This document shows, piece after piece, positions 55,537 to 64,000 of a stretch of 64,000 nt of DNA. Position 1 is the stretch's first letter. Each line of letters begins with the position of its first letter. The notes below the pieces were generated by a model. That model ran no database searches. It saw only the letters and a program-made list of their open reading frames with translations, and was not told the origin of the DNA. The position numbers were made by a program, and so were the translations under genes. The DNA is from an uncultured Planctomycetaceae bacterium. Lineage in GTDB: Bacteria; Planctomycetota; Planctomycetia; Gemmatales; Gemmataceae. The stretch covers positions 23,062-87,061 of the forward strand of contig CALARU010000235.1 in assembly GCA_937888715.1 (NCBI GenBank). The letters run 5' to 3'.

Positions 55537-57027
55537 GTGACAACTGAAATTAGCAAACCTTTAGGCAGAACGGCTTGGCTGGTTCTTACCGTGGCGGCCA
55601 TTGGCTTTTTATTCGACACCTATGAACTTTTGATGACACCTCTGGTTCTTGCCCCGGCTTTGTCAGAATTATTGCGGGTTCCACCTAATCATCCTGATGT
55701 ACAACTCTGGGTTGGAAGGGTTTTATGGTTGACTGCGCTTTGTGGTGGAGTTTTTGGTTTGATGGGCGGGTGGATGATCGATAAGTTTGGCCGTAAGACT
55801 GTTATGATTGGTAGTATCTTTGTCTACTCATTTTCACCTGTATTGGCTGGTTTAAGTACAGACCTTGCTTGGTTGATCTTTTTCAGATGCACAACTTTTG
55901 TAGGCGTTTGCGTTGAATTTGTCGCTGCAGTTACTTGGCTTGCAGAATTGTTCCCCGATAAGCGCCAGCGTGAACTTGCAATCGGTTGGACTCAGGCTTT
56001 TGCAAGTGTCGGTGGGTTGTTGGTAACGGGTGCTAGTTCTGGTATTGGTTATATGGTCGCAAATAAAATGCTTCCCGTACTTCCCGTAGGTGATCCTACC
56101 AATCCAGCTTGGCGTTATACTTTAATGACTGGTTTACTTCCTGCCATTCCAATTGCAATTCTTTTGCCTTTTGTTCCTGAATCTGCGGTGTGGCTTGAAA
56201 GGAAAAAGGCGGGAGCATTGCGCAGACCCAGCTTTTTTGAAATCTTTGAACCTAAATTACTTCGCACCACTGTAGTTGCTACCATTCTTTCTGCGTGTGC
56301 CTATGCTGCTGCTTTTGGAACCTTGCAAGTTACTGTTTCCCAAGCGGTTCCTGGGTTACCAGATATGAAAGAAACCCGCGACAAGATGGCGCCTTTGATC
56401 AAGGCTAACAAAGTATTGGGGAAACAATTTGTAGGTCTCGATATGGAGTCTGAAGAATTTAAAACCAAGGATAAGGAATTTAAAGATAACCTCAGAAAGA
56501 TCGGCAAAATTAATAAAGAAGAAGTCCAGCCTCGTAGGGAGAGTGTGCAATTCATGCAGGAACTCGGCGGGTTGGCAGGTAGAATTCTTCTTGCGATTGC
56601 TCTTGTTTCCATTGCCAGCAAAAGGGTGCTTTTATGGATCTTCCAGATTCCTGGGTTGTTCATAATTCCTTTGGTTTGGTTTTTTGTTTTTCAAAACGCA
56701 CCCCACCTTTTCAGTTATGGTGTGTTTCTCGCGGGACTTTGTATTGTTGCCCAGTTCTCTTACTTCGGTGAATATCTCCCCAAGGTTTTCCCTGTTCATT
56801 TACGCGGTACTGGGAGTGCCTTTGCGACTAATGTTGGTGGCAGAATGATAGGAACCTCTGCCGCATTTCTAACCACAAATCTGATTGCCCCTATGCTTAC
56901 CATTGGTTCTAACAACTTTGAAAAAGTTGCTTATGCTGCTGGTATTACTGGTGTACTGGTTTTTGCAATCGGTTTTGTCACCAGCTTTTTCCTTCTTGAA
57001 CCAAAGGCGGAAGGTTCCCCCGAATAA
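55537..57027 (+). CDS. MFS transporter
   Basis: A 496-residue major facilitator with about 12 membrane segments. GGWMIDKFGRKTVMIGS between helices 2 and 3 is the MFS motif A (DxxGRR/K type), and a central cytoplasmic loop of about 80 residues is charged. I place the start at GTG 55537, six residues before the first helix context, with GAGG five bases upstream; the frame also opens at 55486. In this cluster it probably exports product or imports a precursor. Confidence 0.83.
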   Translation: MTTEISKPLGRTAWLVLTVAAIGFLFDTYELLMTPLVLAPALSELLRVPPNHPDVQLWVGRVLWLTALCGGVFGLMGGWMIDKFGRKTVMIGSIFVYSFSPVLAGLSTDLAWLIFFRCTTFVGVCVEFVAAVTWLAELFPDKRQRELAIGWTQAFASVGGLLVTGASSGIGYMVANKMLPVLPVGDPTNPAWRYTLMTGLLPAIPIAILLPFVPESAVWLERKKAGALRRPSFFEIFEPKLLRTTVVATILSACAYAAAFGTLQVTVSQAVPGLPDMKETRDKMAPLIKANKVLGKQFVGLDMESEEFKTKDKEFKDNLRKIGKINKEEVQPRRESVQFMQELGGLAGRILLAIALVSIASKRVLLWIFQIPGLFIIPLVWFFVFQNAPHLFSYGVFLAGLCIVAQFSYFGEYLPKVFPVHLRGTGSAFATNVGGRMIGTSAAFLTTNLIAPMLTIGSNNFEKVAYAAGITGVLVFAIGFVTSFFLLEPKAEGSPE

Positions 57028-57042
57028 GCTGCGAAGCTTATT
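57023..57042 (+). other. stem-loop after the MFS gene
   Basis: AATAAGCT and AGCTTATT enclose GCGA; the left arm includes the MFS stop codon. Only GTTT follows, so it is a weak terminator or stability hairpin at most. Confidence 0.35.
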
Positions 57043-57060
57043 GTTTAATGCGGCTTAACC

Positions 57061-58362
57061 ATGAAAATTGCCTACATCACCGCTGGTGCAGCAGGAATGT
57101 TCTGTGGCAGTTGCTTAAATGATAATACTCTCGTTACCGCCCTTTGTGCCCTTGGCCATGATGCACTGCTGATTCCCACCTATACACCGATTCGCACTGA
57201 TGAGATCAGTCAAAGTCTGGATCGGGTTTTCTTCGGGGGCATCAATGTGTACCTGCAGCAGAAGTCCAGATTCTTTCGTTGGACACCATCTTTTTTTGAT
57301 CGTTTGTTAGATGCACCCTTTTTGCTGCGGTGGGTTTCAAGGTTTGCTTCTAGTACCAAGGCTGAAGATTTAGGAGATTTGACTATTTCCATGTTGAAGG
57401 GGAAACATGGTTATCAGGTTAAAGAGGCCTTAAAGCTTGCTGCTTGGTTGAAAAAAGAAATTAAACCCGATGTCATTCATCTTACTAATGCCCTGCTTTC
57501 AGGCATGGCTGATATTCTTTCCAATGAGGTTGGTGCGCCTGTTGTTTGTTCCTTGCAAGGGGATGACATTTTTTTGAATGCATTACCCGAACCTTTTCGA
57601 ACCAAAGCGATTGATTTGATCTCCGCTAATTCTTCCTTGGTTAATAGGTATGTTGCTTCGAGTTATTTTTATGCAGATAGCATGGCGGCCTACCTTAAAA
57701 TCCCCAGAGAGAAAATTGGGGTTATTCAGCCAGGCATTAACATCAAGTATCATATTGCAGGTTCTAATGCTCAAAAAGCAGGAAATGTTTTGGGTTACTT
57801 TGCGAGAATTTGTCCGGAAAAGGGTTTTCATAACCTGGTGAATGCTTGGATTGCACTTCGTTTAAAGAATCAAAATTTGAAAATTAAGTTAAAGGCATCT
57901 GGTTGGCTGGGGGAAAGCAACAAACAGTATTATTTAGAGCAATACAATAAAATCAAAGACGCTAATCTTTTGGAAGACTTTGAATATTGTGAGTCCCCCG
58001 ATCTACAATCGAAGATCCGTTTTTTTGATGGTATCGATCTTCTTTGCGTTCCTACCGATTACCTTGAACCAAAGGGGTTGTATGTTTTGGAAGCTTGGGC
58101 GCAGAATGTTCCCGTCTTACAACCCAACCATGCTTCGTTTCCTGAACTTTTAAACAAAGCGGGTGGCGGTGGTTGGCTTTATGCTCCGGGCAACCATCAT
58201 GAATTAATCGAAAAACTAGAGTTTGCTTTTTCTTCTGGTTTATTGCTTAAACAGCAGGCACTTTTAGGGCATAATGCCGTGATCGATTATTTTAATTCTT
58301 CAAGAATGGCTGAAGAGACATTGGCCTTTTATCAGCGAATGCTTTCAGGGGACAAAGTTTAA
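57061..58362 (+). CDS. GT4-family glycosyltransferase
   Basis: A 433-residue GT-B enzyme. GSCLNDNTLVTALCALGHD and the sugar-nucleotide region with EPKGLYVLEAWA (the EX7E motif of GT4) are visible; a GGWLYAPG segment follows. It transfers a sugar from an activated donor to an acceptor with retention. It lies 33 bases after the MFS gene and 11 before the thioesterase. Glycosylation of the cluster product is a fair inference. Confidence 0.85.
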   Translation: MKIAYITAGAAGMFCGSCLNDNTLVTALCALGHDALLIPTYTPIRTDEISQSLDRVFFGGINVYLQQKSRFFRWTPSFFDRLLDAPFLLRWVSRFASSTKAEDLGDLTISMLKGKHGYQVKEALKLAAWLKKEIKPDVIHLTNALLSGMADILSNEVGAPVVCSLQGDDIFLNALPEPFRTKAIDLISANSSLVNRYVASSYFYADSMAAYLKIPREKIGVIQPGINIKYHIAGSNAQKAGNVLGYFARICPEKGFHNLVNAWIALRLKNQNLKIKLKASGWLGESNKQYYLEQYNKIKDANLLEDFEYCESPDLQSKIRFFDGIDLLCVPTDYLEPKGLYVLEAWAQNVPVLQPNHASFPELLNKAGGGGWLYAPGNHHELIEKLEFAFSSGLLLKQQALLGHNAVIDYFNSSRMAEETLAFYQRMLSGDKV

Positions 58363-58373
58363 GGGAAAAGTTG

Positions 58374-58793
58374 ATGGCGGAATTTATTCATAACAGGCAA
58401 GTTCAATTTGCTGAAACAGATATGGGCGGAATTGTTCACTTCAGCAGCTTTTTTCGCTACATGGAGGAGGCAGAGCATCACTTCCTGCAGTCGCTTGGCC
58501 TTTCCGTTGTCATGAATTTAGAAGGTAAGAAACTTGGCATGCCTCGGGTTTCCGCAAAGTGTGATTTTCATCATCCTGCCCGATTTCAAGATTCGCTTCA
58601 AATTTTTGTCAAACTCCAGAGGCTTGGAAAATCTTCGCTTTCTTACACGATCGATATTAAAAAAGCTGATCTCCTTTTGGCCACGGGAAATATTGTTGCC
58701 GTCCTTTGCGAACTGAATGACCAACTACCCCCCAAATCCATTCCCATTCCACAATTTATGCGGGATCTTTTGACTGGCGGTATAGTTGAATGA
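58374..58793 (+). CDS. 4HBT-family acyl-CoA thioesterase
   Basis: A 139-residue hotdog-fold protein. VQFAETDMGGIVHFSSFFRYMEEAEHHFLQSLG matches the 4-hydroxybenzoyl-CoA thioesterase pattern with the catalytic Asp in TDMGGIVH. Such enzymes release an acyl or aroyl group from CoA. ATG at 58374 follows a TTG at 58371. Its stop overlaps the next gene by four bases (ATGA). Confidence 0.85.
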   Translation: MAEFIHNRQVQFAETDMGGIVHFSSFFRYMEEAEHHFLQSLGLSVVMNLEGKKLGMPRVSAKCDFHHPARFQDSLQIFVKLQRLGKSSLSYTIDIKKADLLLATGNIVAVLCELNDQLPPKSIPIPQFMRDLLTGGIVE

Positions 58794-59731
58794 TTGCCCC
58801 TTTTAATTATCTTGAAAATCTGACCAATCGCCTTCATCTGGGTGCTATGCGAATTCCTGAAAATATCAGGAACAAGCATGTGAAGTATATTCTTTCATGC
58901 CAAAATCCTGATGGGGGTTTTTACGGTCGCGACCCTGATAGCGATTTGTATTACACTGGCTTTGCCCTCCGCTCCTTGTTGGTGTTGAATGCCCTTGATA
59001 CTCCAACTTGCGAAAAAGTCGGAACTTTTCTTACCCTCAGATTGCATTCCCAGACAAGCTTGGTTGATTTCTTTTCCCTCGTTTATTCCGCAGTCATTGT
59101 TTCTATGGGAGGTGGCCCCGATGTTTTTGCCTCCAGTGGGGATTGGACTGATACCATAGGGACTTTTCTTGCTTCACTTCGTGGTGCAGATGGCGGGTTT
59201 GGTAAAGTTCCAGGTGGTAAAGAATCCAGCACTTACATGAGTTTTCTTGCATTGCTTTGCCATCAATTAATCGGGAAAAAAATTGTCGCCCCTGATTCAC
59301 TGGTTGCTTTTGTTCATTCCCGCCTTCGAACCGATGGCGGTTTTGTTGAATACGGCCCTATGAAAAAAAGTGGCACCAACCCTACCGCTGCAGGCATGGG
59401 AATTTTGCGTGCCATCGCGCCTCAGTTGCTGCAGGGGGATATGAAAAATAATCTCATCAACTTTTATAAGGGTATGATGGGTGATGAAAATGGTTTTAAA
59501 GCGAATCATCGCATTCCCTTTTGCGATGTCCTTTCCACTTTTACTTCGCTTTGGTCTTTGGAAGAACTTGACGCCCTTGATGAGCTTCCTTTAGATAAAA
59601 TCTCGCAATATGTATTGTCCACGGGAAATATCGAAGGTGGTTTTCATGGCGGATCTTGGGATGCAGGAAGGGATGTCGAATATTCCTTTTATGCCTTGGG
59701 CGCACTTGCACTCTTGGCATCACGAAAATAA
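58790..59731 (+). CDS. prenyltransferase-beta-like alpha/alpha-barrel protein
   Basis: A 313-residue protein with repeated GGF motifs (CQNPDGGFYG, ADGGFGK, RTDGGFVEYG, EGGFHGGSWD), as in the beta subunits of protein prenyltransferases and in the terpene-cyclase alpha/alpha barrel. There is no DxDD, and the zinc-binding Cys of protein prenyltransferases is not evident: the usual DVCYSW region reads DVEYSF. It may bind an isoprenoid or act as a noncanonical cyclase or transferase. It is coupled to the thioesterase by an overlap. Confidence 0.75.
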   Translation: MIAPFNYLENLTNRLHLGAMRIPENIRNKHVKYILSCQNPDGGFYGRDPDSDLYYTGFALRSLLVLNALDTPTCEKVGTFLTLRLHSQTSLVDFFSLVYSAVIVSMGGGPDVFASSGDWTDTIGTFLASLRGADGGFGKVPGGKESSTYMSFLALLCHQLIGKKIVAPDSLVAFVHSRLRTDGGFVEYGPMKKSGTNPTAAGMGILRAIAPQLLQGDMKNNLINFYKGMMGDENGFKANHRIPFCDVLSTFTSLWSLEELDALDELPLDKISQYVLSTGNIEGGFHGGSWDAGRDVEYSFYALGALALLASRK

Positions 59732-59740
59732 GGAGTTTTA

Positions 59741-60424
59741 ATGACTTTACAAGTTAGGCAGATTCGCAAGGAGTTTATCACACGCTCGGGTTCATTGCCT
59801 GTGCTTTGTGGCATTGATCTAGATCTCGATTCTGATAAATCTCTTGTGATCATGGGCCAATCAGGTTGTGGGAAAAGTACATTCCTTCATGTTTTGGGTG
59901 GGCTTGATAAACCCAGTTCAGGAAAAATCCTTCTCGATGGCCTTGACCCTCTCGCAATGAATGAAACAGACCTTGCCCATTATCGGAACCAAAAAGTTGG
60001 TTTTGTTTTTCAAGACCACCATCTGTTGCCTCAATGTACCGTACTTGAAAATGTGCTTTTGCCTTCATTGTTAGGCGCAGCACCAAAAGTTGAAGTCATT
60101 CAACTTGCCAAGGATTTGCTCGCAAGGGTTGGGCTTGAAAACAGAATGGATCATATGCCTTCAGAACTTTCTGGCGGAGAAAGGCAAAGGGCTGCTGTTG
60201 CCCGAGCTCTTATTATGCGCCCAAGGCTTTTGCTTGCTGATGAGCCCACAGGTAATCTTGATAAAAGAAATGCTGATAATATTATGCGTCTGCTTCTTAA
60301 ACTTCATGAAGAAGAAAAGAACATTTTAATCGTGGTTACTCACAGTCTCGAACTTGTAAAATTATTTCCCCGAGTCATGACCATGGATGATGGTATCCTT
60401 ACGCAAGCGGTATCTTCCAACTGA
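59741..60424 (+). CDS. ABC transporter ATPase, LolD/YbbA-like
   Basis: A 227-residue nucleotide-binding protein with Walker [10 protein letters not shown], signature [14 protein letters not shown], and Walker [13 protein letters not shown] followed by the H-loop in VVTHS. The pattern fits the LolD/YbbA/MacB-type ATPases that pair with FtsX-like permeases. A GGAG motif precedes the ATG, and the permease begins 20 bases after its stop. Confidence 0.92.
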   Translation: MTLQVRQIRKEFITRSGSLPVLCGIDLDLDSDKSLVIMGQSGCGKSTFLHVLGGLDKPSSGKILLDGLDPLAMNETDLAHYRNQKVGFVFQDHHLLPQCTVLENVLLPSLLGAAPKVEVIQLAKDLLARVGLENRMDHMPSELSGGERQRAAVARALIMRPRLLLADEPTGNLDKRNADNIMRLLLKLHEEEKNILIVVTHSLELVKLFPRVMTMDDGILTQAVSSN

Positions 60425-60444
60425 TTTAAAGGTGAACTAATTCT

Positions 60445-63400
60445 ATGTCTTTTAGCTTGGGCCAATTTGTTGTTAACACCGCCAGATTTTATCTCAAAGG
60501 TAACCTCGCAGTTCTTGTGGGCATTGTTATTGCCACTGCTTCGCTGACCGGTGCACTTCTTGTTGGGGATTCTCTTCGTGGAAGTTTGGCAGATACAGTT
60601 GAAAATAAGCTTATTTGGGTTAATGAAGCAGTTCTAGCGCAACGATTCTTCAATGAACAAATCGTCGTTAAACTTGGAGAGAAAACGGCCATCCCCGCCG
60701 TTATTCTTAAGGCTTCTATTCAAGTTCGGGATGATCAAGATTGCTTGGTAACACAAATTAGTAGTGCCCAAGTTGTCGCAGTGCCCGAAGAGTTCTGGCA
60801 AGATGAAGGAAAAAGTGCGCAGTGGAAAAACCTAAAGGGTGCATGGCTTAATCATCAAGCTGCTATTGGGTTAAAGATTTCCGAGAAGCAAAATGTGGTG
60901 TTGAGAATCGAAAAACCGAGCGCTATTCCCAGAGAGTCTTTTCTGGGCAATCGTGAAGACGTAGTTGACTCCATCACACTTGAAGTAGAAAAAGTGTTGG
61001 ATCGTTCTGATAAGTATACGGGTTTCAATTTGTTTCCTGGGATGGATGCGCCTGCAACTATTTTTGTACCATTGCAACTATTGCAGGAAAAGTTGGACGC
61101 CCCTTCTAAAATCAATGCTATTCTTACAAGTAAATCGGGGTTGCAGGATAAATTTCGTTCGTTGTTGACACTTTCAGATTATGAATTGAGATTCAAAGGC
61201 CCTGAAGACCGAGCATTGGATTTGTTTTCGAAATTGGATCGTGATAACAATCAAGTTTTGGAAAAGCGAGAGTATCAGGGAAAAATAGCTGCAAAGCTCA
61301 TCCCTTTACTTCAATCACAAGCAGGCACAATCGATCTTGAGGGTGTGCAAAAGTTTTTTCGTGATAACCGAAATTATTACTCTCTAGAGAGTTCTCAAAT
61401 GTTGGTTTCTCCCAACCTCGCCCAAAAAGCAAGTGATTTAATTCAAGAGATGGGATTACAATCTTCGCAAATCATGGTTTATCTGGCCAATAATATTCAA
61501 GAAAAGAACAACGCTGTTCCTTATTCCGTCATTGCGGGAATCGATGCAACCTTGCAAAAAAAGTTGGGAGTTAATCTCGCAGCAAATGAGAAGTCGGGTG
61601 AGAAAATTTGGTTGCTCGACTGGAATGATTCCCCTTTAAAACCTGCAATTGGAGATCCAGTCGGACTTGAGTATTTTCTTCCTGAAGTGGTTGGAAAACC
61701 TATCGAGAAAAAAGATTCTTTCCAATTTGCAGGATACATTCCAGCAGATATTAATCTTGTGGACCCTGAAATTACTCCAGATTTTCCGGGAATTACGGAC
61801 AAGCTTTCGTTGGATTCTTGGAACCCGCCTTTTCCTTACGATAACAAGCGGGTCAAGCCACGAGATGAAAAATACTGGCAGGATTTTAGATCGGTTCCCA
61901 AAGCTTTTATTGACCTTGATTCTGCTAAGAATCTTTGGGGTAGTAGGTTTGGGAAAATTACCTCCATCAGAATTTATCCTACAAACTTAAGTTTTCCAAT
62001 TGGTTTTGCTGCTGATTTTCAGACCCGCTTGCTTAAATCGATCGACCCAATCTCGGTTGGATTTGTTTTTCAAGATTTTCGCACTAGGTTTCAACAATCG
62101 AGCCAGTCGGGCACTGATTTCTCCGGGCTCTTTGTAGGCTTCAGCTTTTTTCTCATCCTCTCTGCTTTAATTCTTGTCGCTATACTATTTCGTTTACACC
62201 TTGAACGCAGGGCCTCGCAGGTTGGCACCGTTCTTGCCCTTGGCGCTACCCAAAAGCAAGTCGCACATTTGTTGCTTCTGGAAGGCCTGCTTGTTGCTGG
62301 GTTGGGTGTGCTATTGGGTTTAGGGGTTGCTTGTGTTTATGCTATCGGACTTTTGCAATATCTGAAATCCAATTGGCCTGATAACTCTCTTCAACAAATC
62401 CTTAAATTACACATTCCATTTAAAACCCTTTGTATCGGATTCGTTTTGGCTTTTATTATGAGTGCAGTAGCTATTTTTCGAACTTCACGCAACTTAGTAA
62501 AAACATCAGTAATTACTTTGATCAAAGGTGGTTATCTTGATTCGACTGTTTTGAATTCCAAAAAACCCCTTTCGCTTTTGATTTATGGCTCGCTATTTAT
62601 GATGCTGGGCTTCGGTTTGCTTTTTCTTCCCTCGAGTCAGGATCATGAATTAAAAGCCTTGAAGTTTTTTGGTGCTGGCGGTTTAGTGCTTACCTCTGGG
62701 TTATTTTTCCTTGGTGCATTCTTGCGTTATATCCATAAAATCATGGTTTTTGGCCATGGATTTGATGGCATGGCTAGGCTTGCTTTACGAAACATGGCTC
62801 GAAACAAAGCACGTTCTCTCCTTACCGCAGGGCTTCTTTCCAGCGCTGCTTTCCTCATTATTGCGGTTGAACCATTCAGAAAAGAAGCTGATAGCAACAC
62901 GGGCAAAAATTCTGGCACTGGCGGCTTTAGCATTGTCGTAGAAACTAATATTCCTGTGCTTTCAGGGCTTGATGGTGCTTCCGGTATTGAAACCATTCTC
63001 GATGGTGTGCAAAAAAGTAATCGGGGAAATCCACAACGCGCCCGCCAGCAAGTTGATCGATTCAAAAATGTGCTTAAGGATATTAAGGTTTTTAGCTTAA
63101 GATTCAATCCTGGCGATGATGCAAGTTGTTTGAATCTTTTTGCACCCTCTAAACCCAGAATTTTAGGTGTGCCCAATTCCCTGCAACAACGAGGCGGTTT
63201 TTTGTTTTCTGCTACCACAGAAGCTTCGGAAAACCCTTGGAAGCTTCTAGATTCTAGCAATACTCTTGTAAATGCTTTTGTTGAAAAAAACACTGTTGAA
63301 TGGATGATTCATTCTGGGTTGGGTAAAGATTATAAAATTCAGGATTCCTTGGGGAAAGATGCGCTTCTTAAGTTTGCAGGGCTGTTTCAAGGTTCTGTTT

Positions 63401-63975
63401 TTCAAAGCGAAATTCTCATAGGTGAATCGCAATTTTTGAAGTTCTTCCCCCGGCAGCAAGGCTATCAGTATTTTTTAATTGATGCAGATTCTAAAGACCT
63501 TTCTGAAATCGAAGAGGCTTTTAAAATCGGCTTATCTGATTACGGGGCCAAAGTTTCAAAAACTAAAGATCTTGTTGAACGATTTGCATCTGTCGAAAAT
63601 GCTTACTTATCAATGTTTCAGGGACTTGGCACCATTGGCCTGCTTATTGGTACCATGGGCGTTGCTGCGGTGTTAGCCCGCTCGGTTTGGGAACGAAGAG
63701 CAGAGCTTGGCTTACTTTCCGCCCTTGGGTTTACTCAGGGAGATGTTGTGCTTGTTATGCTTTTGGAGCATGCATTGCTTTTATTCTTAGGGTTGGGGAT
63801 TGGGACCCTTGCTGCACTTGTCTCTGTGATTCCTCTTGAACATTCCACAGCAACCCGCTGGGGTGTTCTTGCTTTATTGCAAGCCGGTATGTTTTTCTTT
63901 GGGTTGATGGTTTGCGTTGCAAGCCTTTGGTCTATTCGTACAAATAATTTTGTCGCAGCCATGCGTAAAGATTAA
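60445..63975 (+). CDS. FtsX-like ABC permease with EF-hand insert
   Basis: A 1176-residue permease. It has an N-terminal membrane segment (20-45), a large extracytoplasmic domain (45-560), four or so membrane segments (560-770), a second soluble domain (800-1040), and a C-terminal group of three. This is the long YbbP-type layout with two FtsX domains. The first domain contains an EF-hand-like loop, DRDNNQVLEKRE at residues 265-276, followed by a partial second one, suggesting calcium sensing. The stop lies inside an 18-base tandem repeat. It probably moves a lipid or lipoprotein across the cell envelope. Confidence 0.88.
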   Translation: MSFSLGQFVVNTARFYLKGNLAVLVGIVIATASLTGALLVGDSLRGSLADTVENKLIWVNEAVLAQRFFNEQIVVKLGEKTAIPAVILKASIQVRDDQDCLVTQISSAQVVAVPEEFWQDEGKSAQWKNLKGAWLNHQAAIGLKISEKQNVVLRIEKPSAIPRESFLGNREDVVDSITLEVEKVLDRSDKYTGFNLFPGMDAPATIFVPLQLLQEKLDAPSKINAILTSKSGLQDKFRSLLTLSDYELRFKGPEDRALDLFSKLDRDNNQVLEKREYQGKIAAKLIPLLQSQAGTIDLEGVQKFFRDNRNYYSLESSQMLVSPNLAQKASDLIQEMGLQSSQIMVYLANNIQEKNNAVPYSVIAGIDATLQKKLGVNLAANEKSGEKIWLLDWNDSPLKPAIGDPVGLEYFLPEVVGKPIEKKDSFQFAGYIPADINLVDPEITPDFPGITDKLSLDSWNPPFPYDNKRVKPRDEKYWQDFRSVPKAFIDLDSAKNLWGSRFGKITSIRIYPTNLSFPIGFAADFQTRLLKSIDPISVGFVFQDFRTRFQQSSQSGTDFSGLFVGFSFFLILSALILVAILFRLHLERRASQVGTVLALGATQKQVAHLLLLEGLLVAGLGVLLGLGVACVYAIGLLQYLKSNWPDNSLQQILKLHIPFKTLCIGFVLAFIMSAVAIFRTSRNLVKTSVITLIKGGYLDSTVLNSKKPLSLLIYGSLFMMLGFGLLFLPSSQDHELKALKFFGAGGLVLTSGLFFLGAFLRYIHKIMVFGHGFDGMARLALRNMARNKARSLLTAGLLSSAAFLIIAVEPFRKEADSNTGKNSGTGGFSIVVETNIPVLSGLDGASGIETILDGVQKSNRGNPQRARQQVDRFKNVLKDIKVFSLRFNPGDDASCLNLFAPSKPRILGVPNSLQQRGGFLFSATTEASENPWKLLDSSNTLVNAFVEKNTVEWMIHSGLGKDYKIQDSLGKDALLKFAGLFQGSVFQSEILIGESQFLKFFPRQQGYQYFLIDADSKDLSEIEEAFKIGLSDYGAKVSKTKDLVERFASVENAYLSMFQGLGTIGLLIGTMGVAAVLARSVWERRAELGLLSALGFTQGDVVLVMLLEHALLLFLGLGIGTLAALVSVIPLEHSTATRWGVLALLQAGMFFFGLMVCVASLWSIRTNNFVAAMRKD

Positions 63976-64000
63976 GTTTAGCGTAAAGATTAAGTTTAGC
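63963..64000 (+). repeat. 18-base tandem repeat running off the window
   Basis: The unit GCGTAAAGATTAAGTTTA occurs twice in full and starts a third time at the right edge. The first copy includes the last codons and TAA stop of the permease gene. The copy number beyond the edge is unknown. Confidence 0.8.

Overview
The window reads as a planctomycete chromosome segment. It is fairly AT-rich (low-to-mid 40s % GC by eye). The strongest lineage marks are a DUF1549/DUF1553 protein beside a WD40 protein with a planctomycete cytochrome-C (PSCyt1) domain, a planctomycete-type EF-Tu switch I, and family-typical hypotheticals. I cannot place it more finely than Planctomycetes. No insertion sequence, phage, CRISPR array or rRNA gene is visible.

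Region 1 (1-27668, all minus strand) is a nearly unbroken translation and transcription superoperon. In transcription order it runs ricT, a Minf_1886-family gene, a hypothetical gene, tRNA-Thr/Tyr/Gly/Thr, tuf, rpmG, tRNA-Trp, secE, nusG, rplK, rplA, rplJ, rplL, rpoB, rpoC, rpsL, rpsG, fusA, rpsJ, rplD, rplW, rplB, rpsS, tRNA-fMet, rplV, rpsC, rplP, rpmC, rpsQ, rplN, rplX, rplE, rpsN and a truncated rpsH. Oddities are the absence of rplC between rpsJ and rplD, an initiator tRNA inside the S10 operon, a 426-residue SecE, an EF-G with an altered domain IV tip, arginine at S12 position 88, and stem-loops in most of the intercistronic gaps.

Region 2 (27799-45527) is mixed housekeeping: the PSCyt/DUF1549 pair, a secreted HEAT-repeat protein, a UbiD-family decarboxylase, a hemolysin III-like membrane protein, a D-2-hydroxyacid dehydrogenase, a short-chain dehydrogenase, transaldolase with a clear terminator, IF-1, a CBM9-like protein, quinolinate synthase, an S4-domain protein overlapping a MATE exporter, a STAS protein, an MtaB-like methylthiotransferase and tRNA-Leu(CAA).

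Region 3 (45678-63975, all plus strand) is the most interesting part. Fourteen tightly packed genes, several with 4-base overlaps, encode a HemW-like radical SAM protein, a GcvH-like lipoyl-domain protein, a ferredoxin-like protein, a second radical SAM protein, a class II terpene cyclase-like protein with a DxDD motif, a DUF116-polyprenyl synthase fusion, a chorismate lyase-like protein, a flavin oxidoreductase of the geranylgeranyl reductase/halogenase type, an MFS transporter, a GT4 glycosyltransferase, a 4HBT thioesterase, a prenyltransferase-beta-like alpha/alpha-barrel protein, and an ABC ATPase with an FtsX-like permease. My inference is a biosynthesis-and-export cluster for a modified, probably glycosylated, cyclic isoprenoid that may include a chorismate-derived aromatic. 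The product is unknown.
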